In this document: positions 17,574 to 26,066 of the stretch, one piece after another
Numbering within the stretch: the first letter of the stretch is position 1
Layout of the letters: the number at the start of each line of letters is the position of its first letter
Source: Kitasatospora aureofaciens
Lineage (GTDB): Bacteria > Actinomycetota > Actinomycetes > Streptomycetales > Streptomycetaceae
Assembly (NCBI GenBank): GCA_000720845.1
Contig: JODU01000002.1
Location: 248,001-312,000 of the forward strand
Length of the DNA stretch: 64,000 nucleotides
Direction: 5' to 3'
Made by a program: the position numbers and the translations under genes
The notes under the pieces: generated by a model
Told to the model about the DNA's origin: nothing
The model's database searches: none
The model's input: the letters and a program-made list of their open reading frames with translations, nothing else

Positions 17574-20012
17574 TCACGGCAGCTCGGGGAGGTCGTCGGG
17601 GTACAGCAGGGTCAGGTCGTCCGTGCTGGGGTCGGCCAGCTGGGCGACCCGGCTCGCGTGCCGCTCCACCATCGCCTCGAAGGTCTGGCGGGCGGTGCGG
17701 CCGTTGCCGAAGGCCGGGCCCTTGGGAATCTCCGTGAAGTACTTCGTCAGCGCCTCGGCCGCGCCCGGCGCCAGCCGGTACTCGTGCTCGTCGGCCTGCT
17801 GCTCCACGATCCGCAGCAGCTCCCCCGGGCCGTAGTCGCCGAAGGTGATGGTGCGTGAGAAGCGGGACGCCACACCGGGGTTGGCGGACAGAAAGCGCTC
17901 CATCTCCGCCGTGTATCCCGCGACGATCACGACGACGGCCTCCCGCTGGTCCTCCATCAGCTTGACCAGCGTGTCGATGGCCTCCTTGCCGAAGTCCCGG
18001 CCCGCGTCCTCGGGGGAGAGCGCGTACGCCTCGTCGATGAACAGCACGCCGCCGTGCGCCCGCTGGAACGCCTCCTGGGTGCGGATCGCCGTCGAGCCGA
18101 TGTGCTCGCCGACCAGGTCCACCCGGGACACCTCGACCAGGTGGCCCTTGTCCAGCACGCCGAGCGAGGCGAGGATCTCGCCGTACAGCCGGGCGACGGT
18201 CGTCTTGCCGGTGCCCGGGGAGCCGGTGAAGACCAGGTGACGCTTGACCGACGCGGCCTTCAGGCCCGCCCGCTGCCGGCGCCGGCCCACCTCGATCATG
18301 TCGGTGAGCGCACGCACCTCGCGCTTGACGCTGTCCAGGCCCACCAGGGCGTCCAGTTCGCCCAGGACGGCCTTCGAGGTCCGCGCCGGCTCCTGGGCGG
18401 CGGTGCCCGCGATCAGCGGCTCCTGCTCCGTGGTGCGCTGCCCGGGGATCGAACCCAGCAGCCCGGGGGACTGTGCCGTCGTCTGCACCACCGGCTCGGC
18501 CGCGGCGGGCGCCGTCAGGCCGGTGCTCTCGTCACTCGTGCAGTCCTCGACGAGCGGCCCGGAGTCGTACGCCGTGTCGGGGCCGCCGTCCGCGAACTCG
18601 TACCCGCCGCGCGCGCACCGCTCCGTGCGGCACTTCTTCAGCGTCGTACGGCACCCGTCGATCACGTGGAAGCCGTAGCCGGCGCTGCCGGTGACCCGGC
18701 AGTTCAGGAAGCTGCCGCGGCCTCCGGCCGACACGTAGACACCCGCCTCGGAGGGCGAGTCCACCGTGCAGCGCTCGATCGTGGGGTCGGCCCCCTTGGT
18801 GACGATCACACCGGTGCGATTGCCGTCCAGGGCGCAGTTGTTCAGGGTGCCGCCGCTGCCGTGGTCGCGGAACCAGGCGCCGGTGGCGGCGTCCCGGATA
18901 CGGCAGTCGTCGAGCTGCGCGGTGGCGCCGTCGCTCACCGACACGGCCGTGTTGCGCACCTGGGAGAGGTCGCTGTCGACCACGTCCACGCGCGAGCCCC
19001 GGTCCAGGACGAACAGCGCGTCCGGCACGTCGTGCACCCGGCAGGAGTCGAGCACCGCGGTGGCGCCGTCGCTGATCCAGACCGCCGGGTAGTCGCCGGT
19101 GCTGTCGAAGATCTCGCACTGGTTGGCGTCCACCCGGGTGCCCGGGTCCCACACCGACAGACCGTTGCGGCCGAACTGCCGCACGCTGGTGCGGGTCAGG
19201 GTGAGGACCGAGCGGGACCTGAGGTCGACCGCGTTCTCCGGGATGTCGTGGATGCGGCAGTCGGCGAGGGTGAGCACCGCGTCCGTGTCCAGCGTGACGC
19301 CGTCGCCGGTGGTGCGGTGCACGTCGCAGTCGGTCAGGTGGGCCGTGGCCCGGCCGGTCACCTGCACGCCGCTGCCGCGGACCTCGTAGACCTCGCAGCC
19401 CACGGCCTCCAGGGCGGAGCCCTCGCCGGTCGCCGTCAGCCCGGAACCCGCGGCGTGGTGCACCCGGCAGCGCTCCAGCCGCGGGTGGGCCCCGGAGCGC
19501 ACCGCGACGCCCGCCTGGCCGGCCGCGACGACCTCGCACTCCTCGAACACGCCGCCCCCGCCGTCCAGGACGGCGATGCCGACACCGGCCGGATTGTCGA
19601 CGGTGCAGCGCCGCACCGTGGGACGCGCGCTGCCGCGTACCTCTATCCCGGAGGCGGAACGCGCGACGACCCTCAGGCCCAGCAGCTCCGGCGTGCCGTC
19701 CTCGACCAGCACCGCGGGCGCCGCCGCGTCCTGGCCCTCGACGTGCAGGTCCTGGATCACCGCCGAGGCGCGCACGGTCAGCGGGACACCGTCCAAGGGC
19801 GCGATCCGGACCGAGCCCTGGGCGCCCTCGGGTCCGCGCAGGGTCACCGCTCGCTGGACGACGAGGTTCTCCCGGTAGGTCCCGGGGGCGACGGTGAGGA
19901 CGTCACCGTCGGCCGCGGCCTCCAGGGCGGCGGCGAGCGATGCGTACTCACCCGTGCGGCGCCGCCACCGCGAGGTGCCGGTGTGCGTCACCTGGACCGT
20001 GCCCTGTGCCAT
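17574..20012 (-). CDS. Right-handed beta-helix protein fused to a CbbX/EccA/SpoVK-like AAA+ ATPase
   Basis: An 812-residue two-part protein. Residues about 1-490 are a long parallel beta-helix built from some twenty degenerate 22-24-residue rungs (motifs such as DCRIHD, ERCRVHH, NCALDGN), preceded by the AALEAAADGDVLTVAPGTYRENL cap typical of pectate-lyase-like helices. After a linker (about 495-555) comes an AAA+ domain: LVGLDSVKREV, Walker A GSPGTGKTT near 594, Walker B VLFIDEAYAL near 656, sensor VIVAGYTAEM and arginine finger region SRFSRT. The ATPase part resembles CbbX, SpoVK and the type VII secretion ATPase EccA. No type VII partner is adjacent. There is no signal peptide, so it is probably cytoplasmic. 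Confidence 0.85.
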   Translation of the reverse strand: MAQGTVQVTHTGTSRWRRRTGEYASLAAALEAAADGDVLTVAPGTYRENLVVQRAVTLRGPEGAQGSVRIAPLDGVPLTVRASAVIQDLHVEGQDAAAPAVLVEDGTPELLGLRVVARSASGIEVRGSARPTVRRCTVDNPAGVGIAVLDGGGGVFEECEVVAAGQAGVAVRSGAHPRLERCRVHHAAGSGLTATGEGSALEAVGCEVYEVRGSGVQVTGRATAHLTDCDVHRTTGDGVTLDTDAVLTLADCRIHDIPENAVDLRSRSVLTLTRTSVRQFGRNGLSVWDPGTRVDANQCEIFDSTGDYPAVWISDGATAVLDSCRVHDVPDALFVLDRGSRVDVVDSDLSQVRNTAVSVSDGATAQLDDCRIRDAATGAWFRDHGSGGTLNNCALDGNRTGVIVTKGADPTIERCTVDSPSEAGVYVSAGGRGSFLNCRVTGSAGYGFHVIDGCRTTLKKCRTERCARGGYEFADGGPDTAYDSGPLVEDCTSDESTGLTAPAAAEPVVQTTAQSPGLLGSIPGQRTTEQEPLIAGTAAQEPARTSKAVLGELDALVGLDSVKREVRALTDMIEVGRRRQRAGLKAASVKRHLVFTGSPGTGKTTVARLYGEILASLGVLDKGHLVEVSRVDLVGEHIGSTAIRTQEAFQRAHGGVLFIDEAYALSPEDAGRDFGKEAIDTLVKLMEDQREAVVVIVAGYTAEMERFLSANPGVASRFSRTITFGDYGPGELLRIVEQQADEHEYRLAPGAAEALTKYFTEIPKGPAFGNGRTARQTFEAMVERHASRVAQLADPSTDDLTLLYPDDLPELP

Positions 20013-20120
20013 GGCGTTGCTGTGCCCCCACCTCGTCGTACGCGGGTCGTCGCCGATTCGGTTCGGCCGGTCCACCGTAGCGTGCGCGCAGGTGGTGAGT
20101 TGACCGGAGGCCGAAGCCCG

Positions 20121-20726
20121 TCAACTGCCCGCGCCGGTCCTGCCCCAGTCCGGTCCCGCCCGCTGCCACTCCTGCTCCAGGCGCGCGTACCGGCGGCGGA
20201 CCAGGCGCCAGACCACGATCCGCCGGGCGGTCTCCACCAGGGCAGCGGCCGCCACCGCGGTGCCGATCCCGGCGAGCACGGCGTGTGTGGTCGCGGTCGC
20301 GGAGTCCAGCGGGCGGGCCGCCTCGCGGCCCCGAGCGTCCGTCCACATCGCGAACTGGTCGCCGCTGTCCGGACGATCGATGCCCACCAGGACGGGCCCC
20401 TCGTGCCGCGAGCCGTCCGGCCCCCTCCAGGCGGCGAGGACACGGCTGCGCAGCTCTTCGCCGGAGGCACCTTCGGGGTCGACGGTCAGGGGCGAACGCT
20501 CCAGGGCCCGCACCACGGTGGCCGTCACCCGGTGCCGCGACTCGTGCTGTTCGCGCACGGACCGCTGCAGGGCGCTCTGTGCCGTGCCGCCCACGAGCAC
20601 GCCTGTCAGCGGCGCCACGAACACGGTCAGCAGCAGCGCCGTCAGGGCCACCCAGGCCTCGGCCAGGTCGCTCGCGCGGCACAGCGGATTGCCCCGCCAC
20701 CGCCACAGACCACTGATCGCCCGCAC
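20121..20726 (-). CDS. Rv1733c-like two-helix membrane protein
   Basis: A 201-residue protein with one hydrophobic helix near residues 27-48 (WVALTALLLTVFVAPLTGVLVGG) and one near 145-165 (AVLAGIGTAVAAAALVE), separated by an extracytoplasmic domain with the segment GDQFAMWTDARG. This layout, an N-terminal WRxNPLCRASDLAEAW motif and the C-terminal RRRYARLEQEWQRAGPDW tail match the actinobacterial Rv1733c family of unknown function, which is often multiplied in Streptomyces. The start is a GTG behind AAGGGGG. It is transcribed towards the beta-helix/AAA+ gene with a 108-bp gap and could share its transcript. Confidence 0.8.
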   Translation of the reverse strand: MRAISGLWRWRGNPLCRASDLAEAWVALTALLLTVFVAPLTGVLVGGTAQSALQRSVREQHESRHRVTATVVRALERSPLTVDPEGASGEELRSRVLAAWRGPDGSRHEGPVLVGIDRPDSGDQFAMWTDARGREAARPLDSATATTHAVLAGIGTAVAAAALVETARRIVVWRLVRRRYARLEQEWQRAGPDWGRTGAGS

Positions 20727-20946
20727 ACACGGACCCCCTTCCCGCTCCGCTCCACCCCTCTCGAGCCGTTCACGCGGATCCCGGGCGGACCGGACCGCGG
20801 GGGCGCGTGGTCCCCGCTCGGTGGCCCGTCACGGCCCGGGTTCTCATGAACCTCTCACGAATCCCAACGCGCGGACCCCGCACCGGGTTCCCGTCACCGG
20901 GCCGTTTGTCCGGAACCGGAGCACGGCCCGGGCGAGCGGCCGGCCC

Positions 20947-21774
20947 TCACTCGATGATCCGCACCGGGTCGCCGACCTGGACCGTGCCGCGGCCGAGGGG
21001 GACCAGGTTCTGGCCGAAGACCAGTCTGCCGTCGACGCGCCGGTGCCGGCCGAGGCTGTGCAGGGGCTCGGCGCCGCGGTCCGCGGTGCCCTGGTCGGTG
21101 GTTGTCACGACGCACCGCCCGCACGGCTTGGCGACCCGCAGGACGACCTCGCCGACGGCGACGCGCGACCAGTGGTCCTCGGCCCAGGGCTCGGTGCCGG
21201 AGACGACCAGGTTCGGCCGGAAGCGGTTCATGGGCAGCGGGCCCTCGTCCGCGTGCTCACCGCGCGCGATCAGGGAGTTGAGGGCGTCGAGCGAGGCGGT
21301 GGTGGTCAGCAGCAGCGGAAAGCCGTCCGCGAAGGAGACGGTCTCGCCCCCCAGCGCGTACTCGGGGTCCACGGGCCGGCGGGTGGCCGGATCGTCCAGG
21401 TGCACCAGCCGGACGTCGGTCCCCAGCAGCGCGCTGCACCAGGCGTGCGCGGCCTCGTCCTCGGCGGGGAGCGCCTCCACCTTGTCCCGGAAGATCCGCA
21501 CAGTCACGGTGGCGCCCGCGCGCGGGACCGGCACCGTGAGCGGCGGCGTGCCGGGCGCGGACAGCCGTACGCCGCCGCCGGGCAGAAGCTCGGCGGCGGC
21601 CAGGGCGAGGCGCGGCTGCCCGCGTTGCGTGACGACCTTTCCCCCGTCGTCGATCAGCATCCAGCGTCGGTCTCCGGCCGGCCCCCAGGGCTCCACCACG
21701 GCCTCCTGGAGCGACAGGCTCCGGAACGCCTTGACCGGATGGACGTGGATCGACTGCAGTCGCGCGTACCCCAT
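20947..21774 (-). CDS. MOSC-domain protein (mARC/YcbX-like)
   Basis: A 275-residue protein with the N-terminal beta-barrel domain (LQSIHVHPVKAFRSLSL... GPAGDRRWMLID) and a C-terminal MOSC domain. The key cysteine is in AKPCGRCVVTTTDQ, which in YcbX and mARC enzymes ligates the molybdenum cofactor. The FRPNLVV and GQNLVPLG segments complete the family signature. Such proteins reduce N-hydroxylated compounds with partner redox proteins. No [2Fe-2S] domain is fused here, unlike E. coli YcbX, so it would need a separate electron donor. Confidence 0.87.
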   Translation of the reverse strand: MGYARLQSIHVHPVKAFRSLSLQEAVVEPWGPAGDRRWMLIDDGGKVVTQRGQPRLALAAAELLPGGGVRLSAPGTPPLTVPVPRAGATVTVRIFRDKVEALPAEDEAAHAWCSALLGTDVRLVHLDDPATRRPVDPEYALGGETVSFADGFPLLLTTTASLDALNSLIARGEHADEGPLPMNRFRPNLVVSGTEPWAEDHWSRVAVGEVVLRVAKPCGRCVVTTTDQGTADRGAEPLHSLGRHRRVDGRLVFGQNLVPLGRGTVQVGDPVRIIE

Positions 21775-21816
21775 GGGGTCATCGTGCCAGGTGGCACCGA
21801 CGGCCCGGAGGACGGC

Positions 21817-22260
21817 TCAGTAGCCGCGGTACTGCTGCTGGTTGTACGGATCCTGGTACGGCGCGGGGGCCGGCCGGGGAGCCGCGGGGCGCATCGCCTC
21901 GTACCCCGCGGGAGCGGGCGCGGCCGGGCGGGGCTGCTGTGGCTGCTGGGGGCCCGGGTAGCCGCGTGGCGCGGTCGCCTGGTGCGGGATGTACGCGGCG
22001 GGGGCCTGCTGGAGCGGGGCGGGCTGCGGGGCCTGCTGCGGGTATCCGTAGGAGGGCTGCGAGGGGCCCGCCGGCAGGGCGGGCAGGGCGGACGGCAGCG
22101 CGGGCAGATGGCTGTTGCTCGGCATGTCGTACGCGGCGGGGACCCGGATCGGGGCGATCTGCGGTGTGCCCCGTTCGGCCACGAGCGAGTCGTAGATCGG
22201 GGTGTCCGGGAAGGAGGCGGAGTAGTAGCCGCCGCCATAAGTGGAGCGGGGGGAGGTCAT
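21817..22260 (-). CDS. DUF6643 family protein with Pro/Gln-rich tail
   Basis: A 147-residue protein. The conserved part is the first 50 residues (MTSPRSTYGGGYYSASFPDT, IYDSLVAERGTPQIAPIRVPAAYD); the remainder is a low-complexity Pro/Ala/Gln/Tyr tail ending QQYRGY, probably disordered. I recognise the N-terminus as the Streptomyces DUF6643 family, function unknown. The ATG at 22260 is preferred over the in-frame ATG at 22266 because a TAACTT box lies 6 nt upstream of 22260, the spacing of a leaderless mRNA, and there is no ribosome-binding site. It is divergent from the double-TerD gene. Confidence 0.78.
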   Translation of the reverse strand: MTSPRSTYGGGYYSASFPDTPIYDSLVAERGTPQIAPIRVPAAYDMPSNSHLPALPSALPALPAGPSQPSYGYPQQAPQPAPLQQAPAAYIPHQATAPRGYPGPQQPQQPRPAAPAPAGYEAMRPAAPRPAPAPYQDPYNQQQYRGY

Positions 22261-22266
22261 GGCCAT

Positions 22267-22549
22267 AAGTTAAGCCCACGATGTGCTGGTTGGGGAGACC
22301 GATAAGAGGGTTGTTTTCCGTGTCCGCAGTGACCGGGCATCCCCAATGCGAGCGAACTTGGCAAAATGGGGCGTCGGGCCACGCGATTGTGCGGTAAAGG
22401 CCGAGTTCCGGGCGGGTTACCGGCGGTTGGCCGAAGCTTCTGCCGGACTCTTCTTCTGGGGCGGGTGGCCCGGAGAATAGGTTGAGCGTCAGGAACTCGA
22501 CGATTCGCCGGGACACCACCCGGTTCGGTGACACGTGATGGGGGCGGAC
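22267..22549. promoter_or_regulatory. Divergent promoter region between DUF6643 and TerD genes
   Basis: This 283-bp gap is clearly less GC-rich than the neighbouring genes and has no coding frame. It contains the DUF6643 -10 box (AAGTTA at 22267-22272 on the top strand) and a TAGGTT box near 22478 that could serve the TerD gene, leaving a leader of roughly 65 nt with a GGGGGCGG site close to the TerD start. Confidence 0.5.
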
Positions 22550-23878
22550 ATGTCAATGTCGAAAGGGTCCAACACCCCGGTGCCGACGACGGCGCTGCGG
22601 GTGGAACTGGGCTGGAGGTCCGGGCCCGGCGTGCCCGACGCGGACGCCTCCGCCCTCCTGCTGGTGGGCGGCAAGGTCCGTTCGGACGCGGACTTCGTCT
22701 TCTACAACCAGCCGGCCCACGCCTCCGGATCGGTCCGTCACGAGGGCAAGCGGGACGCCGGCGGCCGGGTGACCGACAGCCTGCTCGTCGACCTCGCGCG
22801 CGTGGAGCCCGCGATCGAGACCGTGATCCTCGCCGCCTCCTCGGACGGCGGCCGCTTCGGGCAGGTGCCCGATCTGTACATCGAGGTGCGCGACGCCACG
22901 CAGAACACCGTCGTGGCCCGCTTCGACAACCCGGGCGCGACCGTCGAGACGGCCTTCGTGCTCGGCGAGTTCTACCGCCGCCAGGGCGTCTGGAAGTTCC
23001 GCGCCGTCGGACAGGGATACGACAGCGGACTGGAGGGCGTGGCCACGGACTACGGCATCTCGGTGGACGAACCCCAGCACGCGCCTCCGGCCGCCGCGCC
23101 CACACCCGCGCCCGCCCAGCCGGCGCCGATGGCCCCGCCGGCCTTCCCTGCCACGCCGCCCCCGCCGGCACCCCCCGCGCCTCCCGCGACGCGGCCGGCC
23201 GCCGCTCCGCCCCCGGCGGCCGCGCCCTCCGCCGAGCCGGTCCGGCTGACCAAGGTCACGCTCACCAAGGCGGCGCCCTCCGTCTCGCTGGCCAAGCAGG
23301 GCGGCACCTCCGGTGCCATGCGCGTCAACCTCAACTGGCAGGTGCGCAAGCAGTTCTCGGGCTGGGCCCGCAAGCTCGGCCGCCCGGTCGCCATGCACGA
23401 CGACCTCGACCTCGACCTGTGCTGCCTGTACGAACTGAGCGACGGCAGCAAGGGCGTCGTCCAGGCACTCGGCAACGCCTTCGGGGCGCTGCACCAGCCG
23501 CCGTTCATCCACCTCGACGGCGACGACCGCACCGGCGCCGTGTCGACCGGCGAGAACCTCACCATCAGCCTCGACCACCAGCGGTACTTCCGGCGCATCC
23601 TCGTCTTCGTGACCATCTACGAGGGCGCCCGCTCCTTCGCCGACCTGCACGCCAAGGTCACCCTGCAGCCGCAGTACGGCGCCGCGATCGACTTCTCGCT
23701 CGACGAGTGCAGCGTGCCCTCGACGGTGTGCGCCCTCGCGCTGATCACCAACACCGGAAACGACCTCGTCGTCCAGCGAGAGGCCCGCTACCTGGTGCCC
23801 GAGCGCGGCGTGAGCCCCCAGCGGACGGTCGACTACGCCTACGGCTGGGGCATGAACTGGACTCCCGGCCGGAAATGA
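22550..23878 (+). CDS. Tandem TerD-domain protein
   Basis: A 442-residue protein with two TerD (stress/tellurium resistance) domains. The first (residues about 1-172) starts MSMSKGSNTPV and has the calcium-site-like DADASALLL, FVFYNQP and DGGRFGQVPDLYIEV segments. A Pro/Ala-rich linker (about 180-230) follows. The second domain (about 235-440) has MRVNLNW, DLDLDLCCLYELSDG and FIHLDGDDRTG. TerD proteins bind calcium through such Asp clusters and are linked to tellurite and membrane stress and chemical-defence clusters. The ATG at 22550 matches the usual family start. No TerB/TerC or ATP-grasp partner genes are near. Confidence 0.86.
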   Translation: MSMSKGSNTPVPTTALRVELGWRSGPGVPDADASALLLVGGKVRSDADFVFYNQPAHASGSVRHEGKRDAGGRVTDSLLVDLARVEPAIETVILAASSDGGRFGQVPDLYIEVRDATQNTVVARFDNPGATVETAFVLGEFYRRQGVWKFRAVGQGYDSGLEGVATDYGISVDEPQHAPPAAAPTPAPAQPAPMAPPAFPATPPPPAPPAPPATRPAAAPPPAAAPSAEPVRLTKVTLTKAAPSVSLAKQGGTSGAMRVNLNWQVRKQFSGWARKLGRPVAMHDDLDLDLCCLYELSDGSKGVVQALGNAFGALHQPPFIHLDGDDRTGAVSTGENLTISLDHQRYFRRILVFVTIYEGARSFADLHAKVTLQPQYGAAIDFSLDECSVPSTVCALALITNTGNDLVVQREARYLVPERGVSPQRTVDYAYGWGMNWTPGRK

Positions 23879-23902
23879 GCCCGGGGGGCTGGGTAGGGCT
23901 CA
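23876..23902. terminator. Hairpin shared by converging TerD and glycosyltransferase genes
   Basis: TGAGCCC (23876-23882) and GGGCTCA (23896-23902) form a 7-bp stem with a 13-base loop. The left arm begins with the TerD stop codon and the right arm ends with the complement of the glycosyltransferase stop, so one short hairpin serves both ends. The stem is short, so confidence is moderate. Confidence 0.45.
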
Positions 23903-25144
23903 GCCCGCCCGGCCCTCCTCGGGCACGGCCTCCGGACGGGCGTAGGTGCGGCCCTTCCAGGCCGCGCCCCGCCCCCGGTAGTGCTGCACCGCCGAGTCGA
24001 CCGTCATCAGGAGATAGAGGAACGCGGTGAACGGCAGTAGCGGCGCGAGCCACGGGGGCTGCCGGTAGTAACGCAGCATCGGCAGATACGTCCCGGCCAT
24101 CACCAGCCAGGCGGCGGCACCGAGCACGGCCGTCGGGCCCCGCCCCGCCGCCAGACCGAGCAGCACCGCCGCCGGCGGCACGAGGTACACCAGCGCCAGG
24201 CCGAGCACCGTTCCGGCGAGCACGAGGGGGTTGTGCCGCAACTGCGCGTACGCGCTGCGGGAGACCATCCGCCACAGGTCGTGCAGCCGCGGATACGGAC
24301 GCACGCTGTCCACCCGGTCGGCCAGGCCCAGCCAGACCCGGCCCCCGGCGCCCTTGACCGCGCGGGCGAGGGCCACGTCGTCGATGACGGCGTGCCGGAT
24401 GACGTCGGGAATCCGGGCCCGCTCGGCGGTGTCGGCACGCAGCAGCACGCAACCGCCCGCCGCGGCCGCCGTCCGCGTCCCCTTCTTCTGTTGCCTCTGT
24501 TTCCTCTGCCCGCTCCCGGCGCGGCCACCGCCGATCCACCGGAACGGGTACAGCTGGGCGAAGAAGTAGACGAAGGCCGGCACCACGAGCCGCTCCCAGG
24601 TGCTCTCCACCCGCAGCCGGGCCATCTGGGAGACGACGTCGAAACCTCCGGTGCCCGCCGCCGACACCAACCCGCGCAGGCTGTCCGGGGCGTGCGCGAT
24701 GTCGGCGTCCGTCAGCAGCAGGTACTCGGGCTCACGCGCGCGTGCCAGGTCGATGCCGTGCCGCACCGCCCACAGCTTGCCCGTCCACCCGGCGGGCGGC
24801 TCCCCGGGCGAGGCAACGGTCAGCGGCAGCCCCTCGTGCCGCCGGGCCAGCTCGCACGCCAGCTCACCCGTGCCGTCCGTGCTGCCGTCGTCGATCAGGA
24901 AGACCTCGGCCCGCCCCGGATAGTCCTGGGCGAGCAGGGACGGCAGGCTCGAGGACAGCACCGCCGCCTCGTCGCGCGCGGGGACGACGACGCACACCGG
25001 GGGCCAGACGGCGGGCTCCTTCCGGGCCGGGAGTCTGACGTCGGTACGCCAGAAGAAGCCCCGGGCGAGCAGCAGCCACAGCCAGGCGGCGAGGGAGAGG
25101 CCCGCCACGGCGGTCTCGACGGAAGTCCACACATCGGCGCTCAC
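23900..25144 (-). CDS. HpnB-like family 2 glycosyltransferase, membrane-bound
   Basis: A 414-residue GT2 enzyme with one N-terminal helix (about residues 8-28), the catalytic domain with VCVVVPARDEA, FLIDDGSTDGT and LLTDADIAHAP (nucleotide and metal binding), then three C-terminal helices (about 290-385). The order, including RMVSRSAYAQLRHNPL, resembles hopene-associated HpnB, though no hopanoid genes are nearby. A basic low-complexity insert GQRKQRQQKKGTRT sits between RWIGGG and AAAGGC; it is encoded by a purine-rich repeat at about 24481-24520. The GTG at 25144 lacks a clear ribosome-binding site; CAGACT six bases upstream suggests a leaderless mRNA. Confidence 0.84.
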   Translation of the reverse strand: MSADVWTSVETAVAGLSLAAWLWLLLARGFFWRTDVRLPARKEPAVWPPVCVVVPARDEAAVLSSSLPSLLAQDYPGRAEVFLIDDGSTDGTGELACELARRHEGLPLTVASPGEPPAGWTGKLWAVRHGIDLARAREPEYLLLTDADIAHAPDSLRGLVSAAGTGGFDVVSQMARLRVESTWERLVVPAFVYFFAQLYPFRWIGGGRAGSGQRKQRQQKKGTRTAAAAGGCVLLRADTAERARIPDVIRHAVIDDVALARAVKGAGGRVWLGLADRVDSVRPYPRLHDLWRMVSRSAYAQLRHNPLVLAGTVLGLALVYLVPPAAVLLGLAAGRGPTAVLGAAAWLVMAGTYLPMLRYYRQPPWLAPLLPFTAFLYLLMTVDSAVQHYRGRGAAWKGRTYARPEAVPEEGRAG

Positions 25145-25201
25145 GTGCGCAGTCTGCCCCACGGCACCGGCCGGTGGCAGCGCATCGTCTATGGTGGCCG
25201 G

Positions 25202-25987
25202 GTGAAGATCGCGCTCATGGACTCCGGAATCGGTCTGCTGGCGGCGACCGCCGCGGTACGGCGGCTGCGACCGGACGCGGATCTCATCCTCTCCCTCGAC
25301 CCCGACGGGATGCCCTGGGGCCCGCGCACGCCGGAGGACCTGACCGGGCGTGCCCTCGCCGTGGCCGAGGCCGCCGCCGCGCACCGTCCGGACGCCCTGA
25401 TCGTCGGCTGCAACACCGCCACGGTGCATGCCCTGCCCGCGCTGCGGGCCCGGCTCGAGCCCTCAGTGCCCGTCATCGGCACCGTGCCGGCGATCAAGCC
25501 CGCGGCGGCCGGCGGCGGTCCCGTGGCGATCTGGGCGACGCCGGCCACCACCGGCAGCCCCTACCAGCGGGGTCTGATCGAGGACTTCGCCGGCGGGGCG
25601 AGGGTCACCGAGGTGCCGTGTCCGGGACTCGCCGACGCCGTCGAGCACGCGGACGAGACGGCGATCACCGAGGCCGTCGGCGCCGCGGCCGCCCTCACCC
25701 CCGGCGACGTGACGACCATCGTCCTGGGCTGCACCCATTACGAACTGGTCGCCGAACGCATCCGCGCCGCCGTGCAGCGTCCCGACGCCCCGCGCCTCGT
25801 CCTGCACGGCTCCGCCGGGGCGGTGGCCGCCCAGGCACTGCGCCGGATCGGAGCCCGCCCCGACCCCGGTGCCCCGGCGGAGGGCACCCTGACCGTGCTG
25901 CTGAGCGGACGCGAGGGCACCCTGCCCGCCCCGGCGCTGGCCTACGACGAGGGCAGGCTCCTGCGCGCGGTCACTCCGGCCCGCTGA
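25202..25987 (+). CDS. Asp/Glu racemase-fold protein, glutamate racemase-like
   Basis: A 261-residue member of the aspartate/glutamate racemase superfamily. The two catalytic cysteines of MurI are conserved as GCNTATVHALPAL (about Cys66) and GCTHYEL (about Cys180), and the first strand has MDSGIG. The region that in housekeeping MurI reads GDxxxxPYG is replaced by DPDGMPWGPRT, so it may act on another amino acid or act as a second, specialised D-glutamate source. The GTG start follows a TATGGT box by 6 nt, indicating a leaderless transcript. It is divergent from the glycosyltransferase gene. Confidence 0.78.
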   Translation: MKIALMDSGIGLLAATAAVRRLRPDADLILSLDPDGMPWGPRTPEDLTGRALAVAEAAAAHRPDALIVGCNTATVHALPALRARLEPSVPVIGTVPAIKPAAAGGGPVAIWATPATTGSPYQRGLIEDFAGGARVTEVPCPGLADAVEHADETAITEAVGAAAALTPGDVTTIVLGCTHYELVAERIRAAVQRPDAPRLVLHGSAGAVAAQALRRIGARPDPGAPAEGTLTVLLSGREGTLPAPALAYDEGRLLRAVTPAR

Positions 25988-26066
25988 CGCACCGTTCCGC
26001 CCGGTCGGCTCAGTCACCCTGCGCGACGAGGTACCCGCGCAGCGAAACATGAGTAACCTCATATCC

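Noticed and set aside
26049..26066. ATG at 26049 as start of the small membrane protein
   Set aside because: It lacks a ribosome-binding site and lies upstream of the TAACCT box that is correctly spaced for a leaderless start at 26067.
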